From contig NC_081414.1 in NCBI RefSeq assembly GCF_030272615.1, forward strand, positions 341,608,717-341,672,716: a stretch of DNA of 64,000 nucleotides, given 5' to 3'. Positions 33,985 to 45,395 of this stretch are shown here, piece after piece (the stretch's first letter is position 1; the number at the start of each line of letters is the position of its first letter). The notes below the pieces were generated by a model. That model had not been told where the DNA came from, searched no databases, and saw nothing but the letters and a program-made list of their open reading frames with translations. This DNA is from Cryptomeria japonica (Eukaryota; Streptophyta; Pinopsida; Cupressales; Cupressaceae). A program made the position numbers and the translations under genes.

Positions 33985-35143
33985 GGTTGTACTCACCACT
34001 TCCTGTTCCTTAAAAACCTTGGCACTCAGTTTCTATGGATTTTATGTTTGGTCTTCCTACCACCAAAAGAGGCCATGATTGTGTGTATGTTGTGGTAGAT
34101 AGGTTCTAAAAAATGGCAGTAATAGTGTTATCTAAAAAAACAATTTTTGCACAGGATACTGCAAAGCTATTCTTTGAATACATTTGGGTTCATTTTGGTA
34201 TGCCGAATACCATTATCTCGGATAGGGACAACAGGTTTCTTAGTAAGTTCTGGTCTACACTATGGGAAAAGATGGACACAAAATTAACAAAGTCTACTGC
34301 TTTCCACCCTCAAACAGATGGCCAATCAAAGGTAGTGAATCGGATGATCATACATATCCTACGAATGTACCACTCAAAACATCTCCGCACATGGGATGAA
34401 ATTCTTCCATATGTTCAACATAGCTACAACAAGGCAATTCAAAGTTCAACTGGCCATAGCCCATTTGAGGTCTATCTTGGTTATCATCCACTTGCACCCA
34501 TGGATGTTGTCATACCACTTATTCAACCTGATCTATTTCCACATGTTGGTAAGGAGGAAGATAAGGCAGCCCAGTTGATCGATAAAATTCATCATCTGCA
34601 ACAAGTTCATGAAATTTTGAAACACACCAATAAGAAGTATAAGGAGAGACATGATGAGCATCGTACTCCTCATAATTTGCAAGTCAAGGACAAGGCGTGG
34701 TTGCATATCCAGAAGGAACAATTGTAGGGTTCTAATAGGAAGCTTTGTGCTCTGTGTTATGGGCCATACACTATCATCAAGCAAGTTGGTGATAATTCTT
34801 TTGAGCTTAACTTACCTCCATTTCTGGGTCTTCATCCAGTTTTCAATGTGGAACTCTTGAAGCCATATTTTCCTCCACTATTAGATGTTGCAGATGTAGC
34901 AGAAACAATCTCCACTACAGAATTGAATCCAAATGCTGCTTCCCCATTCCAATACGATCAGATTGTGGACACCATGGTGAAAACACTCAAACAACAACAG
35001 ATTTACTTGTACAAAGTGGTTCGAGCAGGGCAAATTGCTCCACAAGGAAAGTGGTTTACCAGGGAGTAGCTTCAAGAATGTTTTCCTCATCTCATTTAGA
35101 GTGTTGATGCAATGGGGCCCATTGCTTTCCAAGGGGGAAGTAA
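33985..35143 (+). pseudogene. GYP1 copy C integrase core, C-terminal domain and polypurine tract
   Basis: This is the continuation of the integrase broken at 25429. It is open from 34113 to 34727: KLFFEYIWVHFGMPNTIISDRDNRFLSKFWSTLWEK, then HPQTDGQSKVVNRM with Lys (34329-34331) at the catalytic Glu position. YGPYTIIKQVGDNSFELNLPPFLGLHPVFNVELLKPYFPP follows, then the chromodomain-like tail ending GKWFTRE-stop-LQECFPHLI. CCAAGGGGGAAGTAA at 35129-35143 is the polypurine tract. Confidence 0.83.
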
Positions 35144-35609
35144 TGATCAGAAGAAAATCTGAAAGAGTTGAAAAAAATATTTTCATATTCTTTTTAGTTT
35201 TTCTAGACATTAGTAAATGGCAGTTTTGAAGGCCTTAAGGGCATTTTTAGCCCTTGAAAGTGGGAAGGCATGTTCTTTCAAATTTTTGCCTACAACTCTT
35301 TGAGACCTTTCCAATGAGTTAAATGAATCATAATTTTGAGTCTTGTGTAGAAAGTTATGCCTAGTTAAAGTTAGAACAATTTTATATAGTTTTTTTGAAA
35401 AATTACATAGCTTTAGATTTTATTATGTAAATAAACCTGATATGACTGTTGGTTTTTTGATTCTCAAGGATTTGTTGGTGACCCTTGGAATCCCTTGGAC
35501 TAGTTTGATTTTTGAATTGAATACAATACTTTTTGTCGTGCTTCAATTCTATGACTTCTAGTTCTTGTAAACAAAATTTACAATACTGCAGGTTCTCACT
35601 CAGGTGTTG
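35144..35609 (+). mobile_element. GYP1 LTR4, 3' LTR of copy C, truncated
   Basis: It starts TGATCAGAAG and aligns with the other LTRs up to CTCAGGTGTTG. The last ~25-30 bases (CATCCGAATCCATAATTTGGATCA-type end) are missing, replaced by a 21-bp duplicated sequence. The right boundary of the whole array is therefore a break, and no array-level target duplication can be checked. Confidence 0.83.
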
Positions 35610-35651
35610 TTAATGCCTACAACATATTTGTTAATGCCTACAACATATTTG
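35610..35651 (+). repeat. 21-bp direct duplication at the truncated LTR4 junction
   Basis: Two perfect copies (35610-35630 and 35631-35651) of TTAATGCCTAC followed by AACATATTTG. They sit exactly where LTR4 breaks off, so the duplication probably arose with the junction. Confidence 0.85.
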
Positions 35652-36095
35652 AAACTGTCATATATTAATAGATTTGTAACATGTTTTAAAAAATTTGCAA
35701 TGTTTTTTTGTCAGTCTTAAACATTTCTTGTTTTTTCTTTTGATAGTTTTTTAATGATTTTTGGGAGATTTTTAACAAATTTACAATGATTTTTGAAGAT
35801 TATAAATTGATTTTTGATAGATCATAAAACATTTTAGCAGATTGTAACATTTTTTAGCAGAAAATAAAATCTCCAAAGCTTTCAAAAAAAAAAATTTACA
35901 ATTCACAAAATGATTTTTAACAAATCACTCATCATTTGGAACAGATTTTAGAGCTATTTCTATAGATTAATAGACTTTTCAACATTTGGGACAACCACGC
36001 CTGCTAAATATCATGAAGATCCTGTCACATCAAAAACTCACAAGAAAATTTTGTCAGATTTTGAATACGTGATTCACATCGAGTTCACTAGAAAA
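35652..36095 (-). mobile_element. leader of an antisense LONG element, with primer-site-like sequence
   Basis: This lies internal to the antisense LONG LTR. On the minus strand, the sequence at 36071-36090 reads AGTGAACTCGATGTGAATC, a diverged copy of the plus-strand LONG primer site. The rest, down to the GYP1 junction, is AT-rich and non-coding. Confidence 0.5.
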
Positions 36096-37477
36096 TGTAA
36101 GTAGGAATTCAAACAAATGATTCACAGCCTAACATTAGCCAACCACAAAAGCTAACAAGTTATGAAAATTTATCCTAATACATTCAATGAAAGAATGAAA
36201 GCAAAACACTAAAATAAATACTCAAACCATTGCAAGGTGTTTCCTTTGTTGACCTCCATTGACTTTCTTTCTCCTTCAAATAGCTTGTTTTGTGGATCTC
36301 ACCTATGAGTGCAATAAGCAAGAAAGCAAGTTTGCAAGATGATTTTGACAACGCGAGGATACTAGAAAATGTGGTTTTATATGAGAAATGCATCCAATTT
36401 ATAGAAAAATTGGAGAGAGGACAAAAATAGCATGAAATTGATATTAGAGGCAACTTGATTCGAAAATGGGAAAATCATATTGAAAAAGAAATGCTACGAC
36501 ACACTTTCCCATGCAAGATGAGAAGACTAGTTGTCAAGTCTAGTGTTATGACAAGTTGATATATCAAGACTCATGACGAATGAGGAAACATGCTATCAAA
36601 CTATGACAAATGAAGCAAAAAAATAGGGACAACTAAAAGAGGGATAATTAGTTGAAAATTAATTTAGAAAATTAGGAAATTAAGCAGAAAATAGGAATTA
36701 GGAAATTAGGAAAAATTAGAAATGATGAATTAGGTAATTAGTTAATTAGAAATGATGAAAATAGGAAAGATTAGGTGAAATTAATTAATAAATATCCATT
36801 CATTAATTAATTCACAAATAGGATTTAATTAGCCAATTAAGTGAAATATTTAATTGTGACAAAGGGACCTAGGATAAAATAAATAAATTTATTTAACCTA
36901 GAGGGAAAATGACAAATAGGATTAAATGATTAAATCATAGAACCCTAGGAGATGAATTAGAAATGCAAGGACGATAATTAGGTCATGACAAAAGATAATT
37001 GATATAGGGTCAATTTGATCATGATTTAATAATGAAAATTGGATAATTGATAAAGTGTCAATGTTGATTGATAAAGGTCAATGATAAATTGATCAAGATT
37101 GACAAGGATGAAATTGATAAACGCTAATTGATGAGGACCAATGACTAATCGATCTAAATTGATAAGAGGTTGATAAATTGATGATTGATCAGGACAAAAC
37201 CCTAATTCGACATTGAGAAGGGTTGACGATGTCCTATTGACATGATAATATTGATAATGATAAGAAGTCGTAATTGATAATGATAATGTTGACAAGACCC
37301 AACTGAAAATGCGAAAAATGCAAGAAACGCAGAAAAATGACAAAATGTCGACAAATAATAAAGATCAAGTGTGCAATATAGAAGACGTGTTAATAGGATG
37401 CGGAAACCCTAAAATAAGGTCATGCAAACATATTAAAGTATGACACCACAAGCATTGACCATTTTTAGATGCCTACA
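36096..37477 (-). mobile_element. LONG-family LTR, antisense
   Basis: On the minus strand this starts TGTAGGCATCTAAAAATGG and ends CCTACTTACA, about 1.38 kb. It aligns with 759-2301 at its start, around the TATA box (CTATAAATTGGATG) and in the GAGATCCACAAA...GCTATTTG region. With the primer-site remnant on its left it is a 5' LTR of an element pointing left. Confidence 0.72.
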
Positions 37478-38959
37478 GGTGGTAATATCAATTAATATAC
37501 ATGAATAGATATGGTTTGTATTAATAATTTATTCACATTTAGTTTTGTCAATATTATTTGGAATCTTCATCATATAATTAAATATAGTATTTTGAATTCA
37601 ATAACCTCTTAAAAATTATGTGAATGAAAAGTTTAGAACAATGACATGAAAGAAGAAAACAAGTATAAAACACAAAATTATGTTATAGGATTCAAGATAC
37701 CTTACAAGCGTGAAAAAAAATCTTATATAAGAACAAAAATCAAATAGAAAGAAAAGATGCTTATTGATCAATTAAGAACCGGCTTTCCATAGTCTCACAT
37801 ATGAAATATCAAGATGGATGACATCCAAAACAGAAAAAAAGTATGTACCTTCTACCTCATAGATAGTTAAAAATATATGAAATCATATTTGAATGTCTAA
37901 GATATAAAAAATGTCAAATTAAATATATAGAAACATAAAAAATTAACTCATAATAAAAATAAAAAGCCAAAAACACCACTTTATTCATTCTCGTGAATGA
38001 TTGTAACAAGCAGTTCAATGGAGGGTCCCATGAACCATTTTATTCTGGTGAATGTAGGTAATAAAAGACAATATTCACTTACGAATATCTTTCGAGAACG
38101 TTCCTGGAAATCGAGTGCCATTTGATAGTGCGCAAAAGAAACAAGTTAGGATTCTTTCTTTTCCTAGTGCCGTATTAGTGCGGACAGAAATGAAGACCAA
38201 ACGAGACTGACTACATTGCTTTGACCTTATCTCCAAAATATCTCATCACCCAAGGTAGCACTAACGAAATTCTTAATAAGGTCAAAGGAATATTAAATTT
38301 ATAATCTAGATTAAAGTCTAAAGGAATATTTTTATTAATATATTTTAGATTTTAAATTGAAAAGTGAAAGAGAAGGGGCACGGCTATTTAGTCAATTATT
38401 TGGTGTAATTTTGTTGTTTATTCTAGATTAATAGGATGAATTTATTTACTATCATATATATGTGAATATTAAAAAAGATACTATATATATAATTTCTTTA
38501 TTTTTAATATTTATAAACGAGAGTTAATATATTAGATTTTATAAAATAAATAATAGAATGATTATATGAATGCCTGCACTATTTTTATTCACAATTCTAT
38601 TTATTATTTTGTAAAATAATTTATTCGATATTTCTAGGCAACGGGCTTTATGTTGTGGTAGCTTTCACCCTAAAATTTATCTTATATTATAAAACAATTG
38701 TCGATATTTTAGATTGTTGTTAGTTTCTTTTTAAATAGCTCTTAGTAGAGATATATTAGCCTAATCTGTGCCTTGGTTGCAATAGATATGCAAAGTAATT
38801 TTTTTAATTAAATTTTTAATAGGTTTTTATTATGCTACTCCAACTTCACATTTCTTATCAGGTTAAAACCGTATGAGTTTTGAATGGGATGATTTGTGAG
38901 CAAATGGACATATTATTCATGCATGCATACAAATTTCAATACAGTGATTAAAGCTTGCC
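37478..38959. other. AT-rich sequence with repeat R copy 1, no gene
   Basis: No open frame of note. About 37995-38350 is related to segments at 46207-46470 and 51905-52060 (shared blocks TCAATGGAGGGTCCCAT, GTTCCTGGAAATCGAGTG, GCCGTATTAGTGC and AATTTATAATCTAGATTAA). The rest is AT-rich with no recognisable element. Confidence 0.5.
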
Positions 38960-39932
38960 CTATCCTCTCATATCAATCATTAATCTCATATTAATTTCAA
39001 TTAGTGTTTTTCCGGTAATGTTAGTTTTGAACTTATTCCTTATTAACCGGTTAACAGTAAATAAAATTAGAATGATACACAAAATAACACAATGAAGGGA
39101 AACACCATAACACCAAGATTTATACGTGGAAAACCCTGCAAAGGGAAAGACCACGGTAGGGCCGATACCCACAATATCTATATACTTGATCAAGGTATAC
39201 AAATATTACATAAGAGGGTCTACACATGCGGAAAGGTCAACCGCCTAGAGCTCACTGCTCAAACACAAAATATAGGAAGTCTCACCGACTTACAGAACAC
39301 TTACAAGTGTTTACAAATGAAAATGAACTTATAAATAGCATCTGACCATGCTAGATAAGTTCCGGTGAATGCTCAGACATCCTTCTTTGTATACTAGTTC
39401 TTGGATACTCTATTCTGCTACCGGTTAAGTTGTGCACATGAAACTACACACAGTCGCTTCCAATCACATACCAAAACTCACTAAACTATTCGCAATCAAA
39501 ATCTTGCATACCATCTAACACATATATGATCTATAGCTGAGGTGATCTTCTTAAATATCCTTCTAACTTAACCATGTTGGCTTCAACAAGAAACATAAAC
39601 AAGTCAACTATTGAAACATAATGAAAATCAAACATAAATCCAATGACCATGCTGCCCATCACACCTTACCATCAAAATCCTTGAAGACATAATCGAGACC
39701 AAAAGATTTCCTTAGTTAGGTCCTATTCATTATTGGGTTCCATATACACGTTACCGCTATCAGTGTCAGTGTCGGTGTAAAGCAATGTGAATACCAATAT
39801 CAGATAAGTGCAATGAATGTCGGTTAACCAAACAATGAAACCATTTACCTTGAGATGATGAGTTGCCATCAATGACAACCCATAATGCCATGAACCTTAT
39901 AGGATGAGGGTCAATTGCCAACACCAACACCC
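38960..39932 (-). mobile_element. copia-type LTR, antisense
   Basis: On the minus strand it starts TGTTGGCAATTGACCCTCATC and holds ACCGG-rich copia LTR blocks. It includes the hairpin block shared by the copia LTRs (plus 39126-39154) and CACGTATAAATCTTGGTGTTATG. No internal region is seen on either side, so it may be a solo LTR. The downstream end is approximate. Confidence 0.6.
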
Positions 39933-39959
39933 TTCCCTATTTATCTTCCAAAGAGGATG

Positions 39960-42660
39960 CCGACATCTAGATCTCATGACCTAGCCTTGTTGAGGGGGAA
40001 GATGAAGACGATTGCAACAATCAACGTCTGTAGGATCCACTGTTTCAAATAAATCACATTTAGCTGAAATAGTTTCTCCCAAAGAATGAATAATTTTCCA
40101 CCACAAGTGAGGAGCCACCAACATCACATCTTGAAAAATACGATGCTTTCTCTCCAACCAAATATTCCGGATAATAAAGGAGGGACCAAGAGTCTAAGCA
40201 ACTTGAAGAAAAGAGGTCGTAATAGGGACCCTGCCCCAATGATCAAAGAACTCAACCAAAGAAGAGACATGCCAATAGGCATTGTTCCACACACTCCACC
40301 AAAGATGCCAAATTTTCCTAGAAAAAAAACATTGAAAAAAGAGATGAGAAACACTCTCCTCACTATTACGACACAACACACACATGGACGGGCCCTGAAA
40401 ACCATGCTTGCACAAATTATCCCACATAAGACAACGGTTGTAAAACACCAACTACATGAAGAAACTACACTTGGGCCACCAAAATTTGTGCCACCAAAAT
40501 TTGTGCCAAATATGTTTCCACCAAGGGACCTCAGTGTCACCAAACATTTGCTTGCCAAGTTGCCCATATCCAAAAAAAACAAAGTACTTCCTAGACAAAT
40601 CATTGCCATCCCAAGCCAAAACATCATGTCCCACCAAGGCATTGTAGGCACGAGCAACACGAATCTGAGCCAACTCTCCCCTATCCTCGTTAGACCTTCC
40701 TGGAAGCCATTTAGAAGAATTGTTCCATCTAAAACTAATGGCCAACCCACAATTCTGAGCAAGCTTATAATGATCAACTGTGTCCTAGGCCGTAACAATA
40801 AAAATATCACAAAGGGACTAGAGGTGAGGATAAGAAGAAATAATAGTAGGGTGACCGTCCCAAGAATCCAACCAAAAAAGAGCCCGTGACCTTGAATAAT
40901 AGATCTAGAAAAGCCCTCTCTTAACCATTTGAACCCCCACTTTCAGAGTATTCCAGACCATAGAACCCCTCCCCTCTAAAGGAAGGTGAGGAACATCAAA
41001 ATAAATAACACCTAGAAGATGCTTATGGGCGAGAATACAAGGCCACAATTGATGTTGACTAGTACACCAACACCAATATAGCTTAGCTACAAGAACTTGC
41101 CCATTCAAGATAACATAGTGTAATCCAAGACTACCCTCTTTCTTTGGTCTACACACAGTTTCCCACTTAACAAGGCTCCAATTAGAAGATGACAATTTCT
41201 CACTCCAAATAAATTGTCATGAGAGAACATCAAATTCCTTAAGGAAATACAAAGGGGTAGCCTAAACAAAAAACCTATAAATAGGAAGAGCCTGAATAAT
41301 AGACTGAAGAATAGTCACTCTAGCAGTAGAAGAACCAATGATGTTTCCAATGATTCACCTTCTTACGCAGCTTATCCAACAAAATATGCTAGGAAGATCT
41401 GGGTTGTCTACCAATCACAAGAGGAATACCTAGGTAAACAAAGGGAAGATATCCAATCTGAAACCTCAAGATAGTAGCTATCCTCCTTTGAATAGGCAGA
41501 GGAGTATTAAAAAATAAAATAGAAGACTTCATTCATTGATCTTTCTCCCTAAAGCAGCAAGGTAGGTATCCAAAGCATGCCTAAATTATTGACATTCCCG
41601 AACACAAGTCATCCCCATAAGAGTCGTGTCATCCACAAATTGAAGATGAGAAAGTTTTGGCAACCCATTACCCCAATGCCAACCATGAAGTAAGCCCTGA
41701 GAAATCAGAAACTTTAGAAATTGTCCCAACCCCTTAGCCATAATAATAAACAGATAGGGAGATAGAGGGTCCTCTTGTCGGAGGCCCCTACTGGCCCCAA
41801 AAATCTTTGAAGGTTCTCCATTCACAATAACGAAAAAAGACAAAGAAGTAACACAACTCATCTAGTCCAACTCACCCAGTCTGGACAAAAGCCAAAGGCT
41901 AAAAGAACCCTTTCAAGAAAGTGCCACTTGACTCTATCATAAGCTTTGGCCATGTCCAACTTAATGAACATAGATTTTTCCTTAGAAGTCCCCATAGAAT
42001 GAATGACTTCAGATGCCACCACCACCCCATCTAAAATCTATCTACCAGTTACAAAACCCCCTTGCTCCTTAGAGATAACAATAGGAAGACAAGTTTTGAG
42101 CCTCTCTGCAATCAATTTAGTAATAATCTTGTATACCGCATTATAGAGAGATAGTTTGAAAGAATTCAAGATTATCAACACCTTCCTTCTTAGGAATGAG
42201 AACTAGAAAAGTAGTGTTCAGGACTTGCAACATTTGTTTACTGTGAAGAGATTCCTGAACAACCTCCAACAAATCCAAATTAATAATATCCCAAAATACC
42301 TAGCAAAATTCAACTGGAAAACCATCTAGACCTAGAGCTTTCCCCTTGTTCATCTCGAACACAACCACTTCCAATTCCACCAAAGAGATTGGGTGAATAA
42401 GAGAATTATTCAACACATTGGTAATCAATGAGGGAATGAAATCAATGATCATATTCTAATCATCCTTAGCTGGAGGTGAGTCTTCAACAAAAAGAACATA
42501 GTAAAACTAAAGAGCTTCATGAGATAAATCCGACAAAGAAGAAATAGAAATCCTTGCAGAACTAATCAAAGAAGAAATATAACTCTTATTATGATGAGTT
42601 TGCACAAAATGATGGAAGAAAGCAGTATTCTTGTTGCCTTCCTAAAGCTAGTCAATTTTA
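39960..42660 (-). pseudogene. L1-like LINE, 5'-truncated, antisense, degenerate ORF2
   Basis: Read from right to left, fragments of a plant L1-type ORF2 appear in order. First GNKNTAFFHHFV-like and GKALGLDGFPVEF (about 42320), then FLVLIPKKEG (about 42190), FIKLDMAKAYDRVKW (about 41930), and GLRQEDPLSPYLFII with LQFVDDTTLMG (41586-41861). Next come KEGSLGLHYVILNGQVLVAKLYW (40905-41195) and finally the zinc-binding tail CVLCRNSEESVSHLFFQCFFSRKIWHLWW (40194-40451). The YxDD box reads FVDD, normal for LINEs. Many stops and frameshifts. No endonuclease domain is seen, so the copy is 5'-truncated, typical of LINEs. A small duplication (HKFWW twice) lies near 40480. The plus-strand frame at 40086-40889 is a shadow. 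Confidence 0.85.
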
Positions 42661-45395
42661 AATCCTTCGTCTAGGTGTAGTCAAGTCACTGGGGTTGCTT
42701 ATCTAGATCTGAGAGCAAATCCATACTCACATCTCTTAGGAGGCGATAGGTCGCTTTGTCATGGTTTATCTTTTGTTTGATTTCAATTCGCTAACCATGC
42801 TTGTAATGATCTATTGAGTGTTTGTGTTATAGCTATAGGTACCCTACTTCACACACACGACAAATGGTATATCTAATGTAAAATATTAGAAATATAGAAG
42901 ACATTAGATTTTCAATATTCATGTAGATGACTACTAACTCTCATATTTAATAGTGTTTATCATTTTCAATATTAAAGAAAAAAAATACGATTGAATGAAA
43001 AAATTGGAAGCGATTGCAAGTATGTGATGTCACATAGGCACATGCTATAATATTATACACTTAATAGGAGCTTGAAATTCTCCTCCAAAAGTATCTCATA
43101 TGTATGACATATCTTTGATTGACAAGGCCTAGTTGATTATCAATCTTGATGATGTCATAAAAAATCTAAAAGCTACATATATGACAAACTAAAGAACTCA
43201 TTTGTTCCCAAAAGAAAGAATTGACTTGTCTATACAACATGGAAAATTATCGATATTGAGTACTATTGAAACTTTGTTGCAAGGATGAAATGCCATATTT
43301 TATATTTTTTTTATGTTAATCCTATAAAAAATATTCACACATATTTGGAATTAAGCTAAATGCATAGTACAACATGTACATAATTCCATGATGAACCTAC
43401 TCTAAAAATCTAAAGTTAGCACTAAATTTTAAAATTTTGTTCAAACATACTATACCAAACGAGAGATGCATTGTGTCAAGTTCCTACCTATAAGTGTTAG
43501 ATATAGTGGTTATTTTTAGACAGAGTAGTTGATGTTTGCAATTAGATTAGTGGAAACATAGAGCATTCATGTACATTATTAGTCATCTAGTTAATTGCTC
43601 TTTGTTTCTAGCTCCCTTTTTTTGGTGATGTGTAAGAATGCAAATATTTGTAGCAATAAGGAACTTGAGCATAGAATTTTTGTCCATCTTATTTTCAATT
43701 GATTTGGTCTACTTGGATACTTTTTTTCTTGCAAATGTGTTTAGACAGGTTCAAAATTGTGTTCAATCAATCACGTAAGAATTATAAAACATGGACCATC
43801 AAAATTATTTGTAGCATCTTGCACCCCATCATTGATGTAAAAATAATAATTAAAATAAATTAATATAATTACTAAAAAATGTTTTTAATTTAAATTATAA
43901 TATATATATTAAATATTTGTATCTATTTATTTTATACAATAATAATATATTATATATTATAAAAATAATAAATACAAAAGATAAAATTAAATAAAGTATC
44001 AAAAAACAATCAAAACATTTAACATGATTAGTTGCTTAATAGACAATGCATAAAGTAGGTAAATATTTATTAGATTGTATAGTGTATAAATTTTTTTTAA
44101 ATTGTATATTTAATTGATTGGATATGAATAACATCACAAATGCCATTTATTGAGACAACATAACGTTAAAGTCAACATGTGCATTTATAATGATGTATAT
44201 AATATTATATCTATCATTCATGTGATTAATCGAGCTCACAAAATTTATTGAAAAAATAAACAATAATTTGATTTTTGCAATGACTATTCCCAACATGAAC
44301 CATTATCAACAAAGATAAATGATATTTTTTAAATTATTAAGTTAAAAAAAATAATTATAAACTATATAATTGTTGCTCAAAAAATTCAATTCTAAACAAT
44401 GATTGGTTGAACTATATAAAAAAGTTAGATTGAATGAATGCATTACTATCCTGCCATAGGTAGGATTCAATGCATTATTTTGCACATGTATTCTTCTTCT
44501 TTGCCTCCATAATTTGAATACACGCTATTGAGCATATCCCTAACCTAATATATTAAATACCAATTTAGCATAAAATAATACTTTATTATAATTTAATTAA
44601 TTTTGGAGTTGTGTGGTGATATTTTTATTTAAAGTGTTTAAATGTTGTTAGTTTATTATTTAATTAAGGACTAGTTAATTTTGTAATGATTCCCTACACA
44701 TTGTGCTTCGTGTAATAATTGTAGTTTTTCTTTTTCTTATTTAAAATCATTTGCTGATATTTTTGCCTTCAATTTTAGCAGAGAATATAATCAAACACCA
44801 TTCGTTTGAAGGAAAAAGAAGACTCCAAATAAGAACCAATTGCAAGTGAATCTATCTACCACAAAGTAAAAAGTTAGCTTATTAAATAAACTTATTCCTA
44901 CTTTCGCAATGACTTTGACTTGTTCTTTATCTTGTATCTTTTTCATAACATTTTAGAAAAAAATAATTCTTTGTATATTTAGGAAAACAATATATTGTAT
45001 CTGAAGATACCAAATGCATTAGCTGTGAATTAATTGTAGCCATTTGAAAATATATGGCTACACAATTGTCTTTATGCGGTGTTAAATTTATAAATCTAAA
45101 AAAATATAGACAATACTAATTGTTTATGATTCAATTTATGCCCCACATCTTATTCATATCTTGTTTAATTAAAATCAATTTCCTTAATGTTTTTGAATGA
45201 AGCCCACGGATCCAATAAACAAAGAAGTGAGACTTAATAAGCTCTTTCCTACAAATAAATAGAATACAAATTTATATTAAAGACATAAAGAAATAATAAA
45301 AAACCTCCCTCATACTTTTGATGCTTAGAAATGAGCACCATCTATTGTCAAAACAATCATCTCCATGCTAAAAAATCCCATTAATCTGCTTCCTC
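42661..45395. other. AT-rich sequence with duplicated segment D1, no gene
   Basis: The stretch 42868-43320 is a diverged copy of 47050-47515 (shared: AATATTAGAAATATAGAAGACAT, CACATAGGCA, CTATAATATTATACACTTA, TTTGATTGACAAGGCCTAG). The rest, to 45395, is AT-rich without open frames or recognisable transposon motifs. Confidence 0.5.

Larger units (their letters stand above)
8495..35609 (+). mobile_element. GYP1 Ty3/gypsy tandem array: three internal regions sharing four LTRs
   Basis: LTRs at 8495-8976, 16461-17032, 21548-22025 and 35144-35609 alternate with three gag-pol internal regions (A, B, C), all on the plus strand. Each internal region starts with an initiator-Met primer site and ends with a CCAAGGGGGAA polypurine tract. 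Domain order is Gag, protease, RT, RNase H, integrase, the order that defines Ty3/gypsy. Copies A and C are expanded by nested insertions (NA1 in A; LONG solo LTR plus COP1 in C). This layout is the expected product of unequal recombination between LTRs of one ancestral element. All copies have stops and frameshifts. Confidence 0.85.

Noticed and set aside
40086-40889. 267-codon plus-strand frame
   Set aside because: It is opposite the antisense LINE ORF2, whose motifs are recognisable on the minus strand; the plus frame is Lys/Pro/Thr/Asn-rich with no domain and is a shadow.
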